DNA of 64,000 bases from Kitasatospora arboriphila (GTDB lineage: Bacteria; Actinomycetota; Actinomycetes; Mycobacteriales; Mycobacteriaceae). Below are positions 58,360-64,000 of this stretch, one piece after another. Every line of letters begins with the position of its first letter. Positions within the stretch are counted from its first letter, which is position 1. A program made the position numbers and the translations under genes. Below the pieces are notes generated by a model that searched no databases, was not told the origin of the DNA, and worked only from the letters and a program-made list of their open reading frames with translations. The stretch spans positions 114,727 through 178,726 of the forward strand of contig NZ_JNYV01000007.1 in the NCBI RefSeq assembly GCF_000717275.1, read 5' to 3'.

Positions 58360-61341
58360 GTGCGCGGCCTTCCGAACGTCAAGGAAACCCTTGATCGTGT
58401 TGTAGCCACTGCCCAGAACGGGCTGGAGGTCATCAGGTACGGCAGTCTCGAGACCGGGACCAGACCTGCTCCGTTCCGGATCGAGGAAACCGTTCCGATG
58501 TACCAGCTGCGGCGGTACTTCCCGGACGAGCCCGGCGACGGTCCGCCCGTGGTGCTGGTGCCGCCGATGATGGTGTCTGCCAACGTCTACGACGTCACGG
58601 CCGACAACGGTGCAGTCACTGTCCTCCACCGCAACGGTCTCGACCCCTGGGTGGTCGATTTCGGTTCGCCGGACAAGGTCGTCGGCGGAATGGACCGCAC
58701 CCTCGCCGACCACGTCGTGGCCATCAGCGAGGTCATCGACTCGGTTCGGGAGGTCACGGGTAAAGACGTCCACCTTGCCGGATATTCGCAGGGCGGAATG
58801 TTCTGCTATCAGACCGCCGCGTACCGCCGTTCCGAGGGCATCGCGAGTCTCATCACCTACGGCAGCCCCGTCGACGTCCTCGGTGCGCTCCCGTTGGGAT
58901 TGCCCGCCGCACTGGTCACCCCGGGTGCACAGTTCTTGGCCGAGAACGTGTTCAACCGGATCTCTGTGCCCGGCTGGTTGGCGCGCACCGGTTTTCAGCT
59001 CCTCGACCCCGTGAAGGCGGCCCGCAGTCGCATCGACTTCCTGCGTCAGCTCCACGACCGCGAAGCACTGCTGCCCCGGGAGGACTCGCGTCGATTCATC
59101 GAGGTCGACGGCTGGGTGGCGTGGTCCGGGCCTGCCGTGGCAGAGCTGTTGCGCCAGTTCGTCGTCCACAACCGGATGGTCGGCGGTGGCTTCGTGATCA
59201 AGGACCGCGTCGTCACCCTGGCAGAGGTCAGCTGCCCCGTATTGGCATTCCTCGGCGAGGCCGACGACATCGGTCAGCCGGTGGCCGTACGCGGCATCAT
59301 GCGTGCGGCGCCGCTGTCTCAGGTGTACGAATCATCGCTTCCGGTCGGACATTTCGGACTCGTCGTCGGATCTACCGCCGGCACCCGTACGTGGCCCACC
59401 ACTGCGCAATGGATCCGGTGGCAGGACGGTTCCGCCGATCAGCCTGACCAGATCGAGAAGATGCACGACAACAGCGACGCGCTTGGTGGCTCCGGTGTCA
59501 GCTTCTCGTCGCGAGTGGTCCATGGTGTGGGGACGGCGGCCGGTGTCGGCGCAGAGGCCGGCCGGGATCTGGTCGGCGCGGCGAAGTCGGTCGGGCGCAC
59601 CACCGATGCCGTGCTCCGGGAATCTGCACGCGTGGTCCCGCGGCTCGTGCGGCTGGGCCAGTTGCAGGCCCGGACCACGATCTCGCTCGGGAAGTTGATG
59701 AACGAGAACGCCCGACGCAACGGCAAACAGGAGCTGTTCCTCTTCGAGGATCGGGTACTGAGCCATCGCCAGGTCAACGACCGCATCGACAACGTCGTGC
59801 GCGGTCTGATCGCGTGCGGTGTGCGTCCGGGCGAGCATGTCGGGGTGCTGATGCTGACCAGACCCAGTGCCCTGGTAGCGATCGCGGCACTGTCGAGATT
59901 GGGCGCCGTGGCAGTGATGCTCTCGCCCGGAAACGATCTCAAACAGTCTCTCCGGCTCGGCGATTGCTCCCTCGTTCTCGCCGATCCTGCCAACCTCGAC
60001 GACTCTGCGGCGATCGCCGACCGGGTGCTCGTACTGGGCGGCGGCGACACCCGAACACTGTCGCAGGCCGACGGCGAACGAATCATCGACATGGAGCAGA
60101 TCGATCCGGACGCTGTCGAAGTACCCACGTGGTACCGGCCGGATCCGGGCCGCGCCGGCGACCTCGCATTTGTTCTCTTCAGCAAGAACGGCGGCACCCT
60201 CGAGAAGTGGCCTGTGACCAACCATCGGTGGGCACTGTCGGCTTTCGGGGCCGCATCTGCGGCGGCACTCAGCAGCAACGACACCGTCTATTGCCTCACG
60301 CCGCTGCACCACGCCTCGGGACTGCTGACGGCCCTCGGTGGCACCGTTGCAGGTGGGGCTCGGATCGCGTTGTCCAATGGGATCGATCCGAAGCTGTTCT
60401 CCGCCGAGGTTCACCGGTACGGGATCACGGTGGTGTCCTACACGTGGTCGATGTTGCAGGACGTCATCCAGTGCGACAGCCTTGCCATCCAGCCGCACAA
60501 CCCGATTCGGTTGTTCATGGGTTCGGGCATATCCACCGGGCTGTGGGAAGACCTCCTCGAACGTTTCCCGCGTGCCCGGGTGCTCGAGTTCTTCGCCACC
60601 GGCGACGGTTCGGCGATCCTTGCCAACGTCACCGGCACCAAGGTCGGGTCGGCAGGCAGGCCGGTGCCCGGTGTCAACGAAGTCGCGATAGCGGCATACG
60701 ACCTGGGGGAGAGCCGTCTGATCACAGACGACACCGGGTACGTCAGAGAAGCCCGCGTCGACGAGGTCGGGGTGATGCTGTCCAAGGCCCAGCAGCAATA
60801 CGAGGTGGGCGCAACCGTGCTGCGTGACGTGTTCGTCATGGGCGACCGCTGGCAGCTGTCCGAGCACATGTTCAGACGCGATGCCGATGGCGATTTCTGG
60901 TTCATGGGCCACACCTCTTCGGTGATCCACTCGGCAGAGGGTTACATCTACCCCCAACCGATCGTCGACGGGCTGTCGCGGCTGGTGCAGGTCAAACATG
61001 CGGTCGTCTACAAGGTGGGGGAGCCCGGTAACCAGCTCGCGATCGCGGCGATCTCGAAGCAGTCCGACACCGGTTCACCGACGGGCTCGGCACTTCGGCT
61101 CGCGCTGGCCGAACTGACCCCGGCCGAACGGCCGCACATCATCCGTGTGCTCGACAACATCGAGGTGACCACCTCCTACCGTCCGCGGTCGGAAGCCCTG
61201 CGTCAGGCGGGCATCCCCGCAGCCGGCGCGGGCGTCTGGTTCCGCGACGACGAGGGTCGGTACCGGAGGCTGACGCGGGCGATCGCCACCGAACGCGGTT
61301 GGCACGCCGGCGCGCGATCGGTCGCAGCGGTCGCCCACTGA
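58360..61341 (+). CDS. Fusion of alpha/beta hydrolase and AMP-binding-like domain (Rv1683-like)
   Basis: A protein of about 993 residues. The N-terminal part (to about residue 370) is an alpha/beta hydrolase related to polyhydroxyalkanoate synthases, with nucleophile Ser143 in the elbow GYSQGGMF and a late DD and HFG that could give Asp and His. The C-terminal half (about 440-990) has the AMP-binding fold, but its P-loop region reads LFSKNGGTLEKW instead of SGTTGxPKG and the A10 lysine region reads TTSYRPRSEALRQAG, so acyl-adenylate activity is doubtful. GTG codons at 58354 and 58360 are possible starts; AGGGG at 58350-58354 favours the second. M. tuberculosis Rv1683 has the same layout and is linked to lipase/acyl-CoA functions. 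Confidence 0.85.
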   Translation: MRGLPNVKETLDRVVATAQNGLEVIRYGSLETGTRPAPFRIEETVPMYQLRRYFPDEPGDGPPVVLVPPMMVSANVYDVTADNGAVTVLHRNGLDPWVVDFGSPDKVVGGMDRTLADHVVAISEVIDSVREVTGKDVHLAGYSQGGMFCYQTAAYRRSEGIASLITYGSPVDVLGALPLGLPAALVTPGAQFLAENVFNRISVPGWLARTGFQLLDPVKAARSRIDFLRQLHDREALLPREDSRRFIEVDGWVAWSGPAVAELLRQFVVHNRMVGGGFVIKDRVVTLAEVSCPVLAFLGEADDIGQPVAVRGIMRAAPLSQVYESSLPVGHFGLVVGSTAGTRTWPTTAQWIRWQDGSADQPDQIEKMHDNSDALGGSGVSFSSRVVHGVGTAAGVGAEAGRDLVGAAKSVGRTTDAVLRESARVVPRLVRLGQLQARTTISLGKLMNENARRNGKQELFLFEDRVLSHRQVNDRIDNVVRGLIACGVRPGEHVGVLMLTRPSALVAIAALSRLGAVAVMLSPGNDLKQSLRLGDCSLVLADPANLDDSAAIADRVLVLGGGDTRTLSQADGERIIDMEQIDPDAVEVPTWYRPDPGRAGDLAFVLFSKNGGTLEKWPVTNHRWALSAFGAASAAALSSNDTVYCLTPLHHASGLLTALGGTVAGGARIALSNGIDPKLFSAEVHRYGITVVSYTWSMLQDVIQCDSLAIQPHNPIRLFMGSGISTGLWEDLLERFPRARVLEFFATGDGSAILANVTGTKVGSAGRPVPGVNEVAIAAYDLGESRLITDDTGYVREARVDEVGVMLSKAQQQYEVGATVLRDVFVMGDRWQLSEHMFRRDADGDFWFMGHTSSVIHSAEGYIYPQPIVDGLSRLVQVKHAVVYKVGEPGNQLAIAAISKQSDTGSPTGSALRLALAELTPAERPHIIRVLDNIEVTTSYRPRSEALRQAGIPAAGAGVWFRDDEGRYRRLTRAIATERGWHAGARSVAAVAH

Positions 61342-61374
61342 GGTGACCGATTTCGGAAAGGTACCGTTGACGCC

Positions 61375-61614
61375 GTGTCACATGAAGCCGGACTGAACCC
61401 CTTGTTGCTGACCTTGCTGGCATGCCCGCAGGACCATGGGCCCTTGCTGGTGATCGGCGACGAGCTGATGTACAACCCCAGGCTCCGCCGTGCCTATCGG
61501 ATCGATGACGGCATACCCGCTCTGTTGATCGACGATGCGCGTGATGTCGGCGACGAAGAACACGAGCAATTGCTCCAGCGCGCCACTGCCACGACCGGTC
61601 CCTCGCCCAGCTGA
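61375..61614 (+). CDS. Trm112-like protein (UPF0434)
   Basis: A 79-residue protein of the Trm112/YcaR family. The fold signature is LLTLLACPQDHGPLLVIGDELMYNPRLRRAYRIDDGIPALLIDDA, the usual single-Cys bacterial form. Homologues in other organisms activate methyltransferases or bind them as partners; the partner here is unknown. The GTG start lies 33 bases after the lipase/AMP-binding gene and the mpg start follows 3 bases after its stop. By position it is the counterpart of Rv1684. Confidence 0.9.
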   Translation: MSHEAGLNPLLLTLLACPQDHGPLLVIGDELMYNPRLRRAYRIDDGIPALLIDDARDVGDEEHEQLLQRATATTGPSPS

Positions 61615-61617
61615 ACC

Positions 61618-62313
61618 TTGGCCCAACCGACTCTCTTCGACGTGGAGCGGCTGGCGGGTGCCACGCCGCTGCAGGCGGCTCGCCGTCTACTCGGATCGTT
61701 GCTGGAGGTGGAAGCCGCCGACGGTGTGGTGCGGATGCGCATCGTCGAGGTCGAGGCCTACGGGGGCACCCCCGACAGTCGGTTCCCTGATCCTGCGTCG
61801 CACGGATACCGGGGACCGACCGATCGGAACCGGGTGATGTTCGGGTCGGCGGGTCACCTGTACGTGTACCGGTCGTATGGCATCCACTGGTGCGCCAACA
61901 TCTCCTACGGCCGCGCCGGGCAGTGCGGTGGTGTGTTGATGCGCGCCGGTGAGATAGTCGGTGGCCTCGACATCGCCAGACTCCGGCGCCCGACTGCCCG
62001 TGCTGACCACCAATTGGCCTGCGGCCCAGGCAATGTCGGTTCGGCACTCGCCATAAGCCGGGAACTGAACGGATCGGCCGTCTGCACGGGGGAGTCGCCC
62101 GTCAGGTTGTTCAGGGGGCCACGTGTACCGGCCGCCGCGGTCGAGAACGGGCCGCGCGTCGGCGTCAGCACCGCCCAGGATCGTCCGTGGCGTCTCTGGG
62201 ACGGGCGCAGTCTCGCAGTATCGAAGTACCGGCGCGCCGAGCCGCTGCCCTCCGGGACGCGCACCCTCCGCCTGTCGGTACCTGCGGCGGGTACGGAAGG
62301 ATCGACTCCGTGA
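61618..62313 (+). CDS. mpg: 3-methyladenine DNA glycosylase (AAG/MPG family)
   Basis: A base-excision repair glycosylase for alkylated purines, 231 residues. AAG-family blocks: [72 protein letters not shown] and [17 protein letters not shown]. Start is a TTG at 61618, three bases after the Trm112-like stop; no ATG or GTG nearer the conserved start is better placed, but the start is not certain. Its stop overlaps the GTG of tyrS, so these genes form one tight cluster as in Rv1684-Rv1689 regions. No damage-specific promoter seen. Confidence 0.92.
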   Translation: MAQPTLFDVERLAGATPLQAARRLLGSLLEVEAADGVVRMRIVEVEAYGGTPDSRFPDPASHGYRGPTDRNRVMFGSAGHLYVYRSYGIHWCANISYGRAGQCGGVLMRAGEIVGGLDIARLRRPTARADHQLACGPGNVGSALAISRELNGSAVCTGESPVRLFRGPRVPAAAVENGPRVGVSTAQDRPWRLWDGRSLAVSKYRRAEPLPSGTRTLRLSVPAAGTEGSTP

Positions 62314-63578
62314 CCGCTGCGATCCTCGACGAACTGACCTGGCGCGGGCTGATCGCCCAGACCACCGACATCGACGAGTTGGCAAAAGTGCTGACGAGTC
62401 CGACGACGCTCTACGCAGGGTTCGACCCCACTGCGCCGAGCCTGCACGCGGGTCACCTCGTTCCACTCCTCACGCTGAGGCGGTTCCAGCGTGCAGGCCA
62501 CCGGCCCATAGTCCTCGCCGGTGGGGCGACGGGAATGATCGGCGATCCGCGCGACGTCGGGGAACGCACGATGCAGTCAGCGGACACGGTGGCCGAATCA
62601 GCGCGCAGGATCAGGTCCCAACTGGAGCGATTTGTCGACTTCGATGATTCGCCCACCGGTGCTGTGGTGGTCAACAACCTCGATTGGACGGGCAGCCTCC
62701 CGGTGGTCGACTTCCTACGAGACGTCGGCAAACACTTCTCGGTCAACGTGATGCTGGCACGTGACACCGTGCGACGCCGCCTGGAATCCGACGGTATGAG
62801 CTACACCGAATTCAGCTATATGTTGTTGCAGGCCAACGACTATCTGCAATTGAACCGCGAGTTCGGCTGCGCTCTGCAGGTGGGTGGTTCCGACCAGTGG
62901 GGCAACATCATCGCCGGCGTCGACCTCACCAGGAGGGTCGACGGCCGAGCTGTCCACGCGTTGACGGTCCCACTGGTGACCTCGTCCGATGGCAAGAAGT
63001 TCGGCAAGTCAACCGGTGGTGGGAGCCTGTGGCTGGACCCGGAGCAGACCAGCCCCTACTCCTGGTACCAGTACTTCCTGAACACCGCGGACGCCGATGT
63101 GGTGCGTTACCTCAAGTGGTTCACCTTCCTGGGTCAGGAGGAGATCGCCGAACTCGAGCAGGTCACCCTGGAATCGCCGCACAAGCGCGAGGCGCAGCGA
63201 CGGCTGGCGCAGGAGATGACCACTCTCGTCCACGGTCAGGTGAACACCGGCGCGGTGCAACTGGCGAGCCAGGCGCTGTTCGGCCGTGCCGAATTGACCG
63301 AGCTCGACGAGAACACGTTGGCCGCAGCTCTGTCAGAGACCACGATTGCCGACCTGGCCGCAGACGCTCAGCCGACCATCATCGACATCTTGGTGGCGAC
63401 GGGGCTGTCCGAGAGCAACAAAGCCGCTCGCCGAACCATCGGAGAAGGCGGCGCGTACGTCAACAACGTCAAGATCTCGGATCCGCAGTGGCAGCCCGCT
63501 TCGACGGATCTGCTGCACGGATCGTGGTTGGTGGTGCGTCGTGGGAAGCGAAACTTCGCCGGCGCCCGGGTCCGGTGA
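62310..63578 (+). CDS. tyrS: Tyrosyl-tRNA synthetase
   Basis: A class I aminoacyl-tRNA synthetase of 422 residues. The HIGH-like motif is [11 protein letters not shown], the KMSKS-like motif is KFGKS in [13 protein letters not shown], and the tyrosine/tRNA-binding core shows [24 protein letters not shown], and YSWYQYFLN. The C-terminal S4 domain ([21 protein letters not shown]...) binds the tRNA. GTG at 62310 overlaps the mpg stop; the frame is open upstream within mpg but the added residues are not conserved. It is the last gene before the rRNA operon. This is the TyrS rather than TyrZ type judged by the S4 tail. Confidence 0.96.
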   Translation: MTAAILDELTWRGLIAQTTDIDELAKVLTSPTTLYAGFDPTAPSLHAGHLVPLLTLRRFQRAGHRPIVLAGGATGMIGDPRDVGERTMQSADTVAESARRIRSQLERFVDFDDSPTGAVVVNNLDWTGSLPVVDFLRDVGKHFSVNVMLARDTVRRRLESDGMSYTEFSYMLLQANDYLQLNREFGCALQVGGSDQWGNIIAGVDLTRRVDGRAVHALTVPLVTSSDGKKFGKSTGGGSLWLDPEQTSPYSWYQYFLNTADADVVRYLKWFTFLGQEEIAELEQVTLESPHKREAQRRLAQEMTTLVHGQVNTGAVQLASQALFGRAELTELDENTLAAALSETTIADLAADAQPTIIDILVATGLSESNKAARRTIGEGGAYVNNVKISDPQWQPASTDLLHGSWLVVRRGKRNFAGARVR

Positions 63579-63626
63579 CGGCTGTTCATGCGGTGTTACT
63601 CGAAAACACCCCTCTGACCAGGCGAT

Positions 63627-63655
63627 TTGACGCCACGCTCACGACCGCGTAACTT
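63627..63655 (+). promoter_or_regulatory. rRNA operon promoter, upstream
   Basis: TTGACG (63627-63632), 17 bases, TAACTT (63650-63655): a near-ideal housekeeping promoter, 50 bases after tyrS stop. It would start transcription near 63662 and read into the antitermination leader. Tandem promoters are usual for actinobacterial rrn operons. Confidence 0.7.
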
Positions 63656-63769
63656 TCTTCAAGTCAGCGAGTGAGGCGCCGGAGAGCGAGAGTCCGGAGC
63701 GGCCAAGAACACCGACGGGATGTTTTCCTGAAGGAACAACGCTACCACGGAGCAGCCGGAAACGGAATG

Positions 63770-63798
63770 TTGCGAGCAGGTTTCAGAGCTGATAGGCT
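63770..63798 (+). promoter_or_regulatory. rRNA operon promoter, downstream
   Basis: TTGCGA (63770-63775), 17 bases, TAGGCT (63793-63798). The -10 resembles TAGACT/TAGGCT of mycobacterial rrn promoters. Expected start near 63805, about 100 bases before the boxA-like element. Confidence 0.65.
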
Positions 63799-63904
63799 GG
63801 GAGACCTGCTCCGGACGAGATTCGGAGCGGAACTTCCAAGAAAGACAATAACAAATGCCCTCCGGGATGGCACCGATTTTCAGGTGTCGAAGTCGGGGAG
63901 TGTG

Positions 63905-63929
63905 TGTTCTTTGAGAACTCGATAGTGTG
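63905..63929 (+). promoter_or_regulatory. rRNA antitermination (boxA-like) element
   Basis: TGTTCTTTGAGAACTCGATAG (first 21 bases shown as TGTTCTTTGAGAACTC then GATAGTGTG) is nearly identical to the conserved leader of mycobacterial 16S genes, where it binds Nus antitermination factors. It also holds the dyad GTTCT-TTG-AGAAC. Its presence shows that a 16S rRNA gene starts just beyond the right edge. Confidence 0.85.
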
Positions 63930-64000
63930 TCGATGGATTGTTAGTGCCAATTTAGGTGCTGCATTTCTGTCACGGATGAGGCCCTTTCGGGGTTTGGTTG

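Larger units (their letters stand above)
63662..64000 (+). other. Leader of an rRNA operon (5' external spacer, cut by window end)
   Basis: From the predicted upstream start to the window end no credible protein gene is present. The segment holds the second promoter, the boxA-like element and stem-forming sequence near the end (GAGGCCCTTTCGGGGTTTGG) expected of RNase III processing stems. The mature 16S sequence (GTTTGATCCTGG) has not begun by base 64000. An 84-codon frame at 63671-63925 is considered spurious. Confidence 0.8.

Noticed and set aside
63671..63925. 84-codon open frame between tyrS and the window end
   Set aside because: It overlaps the downstream rrn promoter and the boxA-like leader, has an arginine-rich composition typical of chance frames in GC-rich DNA, and has no ribosome-binding site.

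Overview
The window is a stretch of high-GC actinobacterial chromosome. Gene content and order point to the mycolic-acid-bearing Mycobacteriales. A core backbone runs in the same order as Mycobacterium tuberculosis Rv1629 to Rv1689 (polA, rpsA, coaE, DUF402, uvrB, universal stress protein, MBL-fold hydrolase, uvrA, infC-rpmI-rplT, 23S methyltransferase, pheST, argCJBDFRGH, Rv1683-type lipase/acyl-CoA synthetase-like protein, Trm112-like protein, mpg, tyrS). Blocks absent from that part of M. tuberculosis interrupt it, including a complete fructose PTS, which M. tuberculosis lacks. A Gordonia or close relative is my best guess, inferred from memory of these genomes and not from a 16S sequence, because the window stops just short of the rrs gene.

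Layout. 1-0.98 kb: 3' end of polA. 1.0-2.8 kb: a YCII (DGPF-type) protein and its ECF42 sigma factor, preceded by a good ECF42 promoter. 2.85-6.8 kb: a four-gene succinate dehydrogenase-1 operon (homologues of Rv0250c-Rv0247c) with a CRP-like site. 7.0-10.2 kb: trehalose synthase and maltokinase. 10.2-15 kb: a 2H phosphoesterase, a frameshifted molybdopterin oxidoreductase of the BisC/TorA class, an isopropylmalate/isocitrate-dehydrogenase-like enzyme and a methyltransferase. 15.1-24.8 kb: rpsA with a textbook terminator, a Zur-box-preceded AztD-like zinc lipoprotein, coaE, a DUF402 gene, uvrB, a universal stress protein and a HelD-like helicase. 24.9-30.9 kb: PTS cluster (ptsH, fruA, fruK, fruR, divergent ptsI). 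31-36 kb: a DoxX protein with a long 11-residue repeat tail, a small EVE-like protein, an MBL-fold hydrolase, a GlxA-type regulator and a divergent MFS transporter. 36-41.3 kb: uvrA, ilvD, DUF1844. 41.3-47.4 kb: translation block infC-rpmI-rplT-rRNA methyltransferase-pheS-pheT. 47.5-49.6 kb: TetR/ABC-2 efflux operon. 49.7-58.3 kb: arginine biosynthesis operon with tightly overlapping genes. 58.3-63.6 kb: lipase/AMP-binding protein, Trm112-like, mpg, tyrS. 63.6-64 kb: promoters and antitermination leader of an rRNA operon.

How the parts work together. Both nucleotide-excision genes present (uvrB, uvrA) carry RecA-NDp type promoters, as expected for PafBC-controlled DNA damage induction. The PTS genes form a self-contained fructose uptake system (EI, HPr, EIIABC, 1-phosphofructokinase, DeoR regulator). 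Arginine biosynthesis is complete from N-acetylglutamyl phosphate onward, with its own ArgR. treS-mak makes maltose-1-phosphate from trehalose.

I found no phage, insertion sequence, CRISPR, toxin-antitoxin or defence island and nothing that looks like a wholly new system. The most unusual observations are the 13-fold hendecad repeat on the DoxX protein, the single-base break in the molybdopterin enzyme, the degenerate AMP-binding domain, two long inverted repeats at gene ends, and several well-formed regulatory sites.
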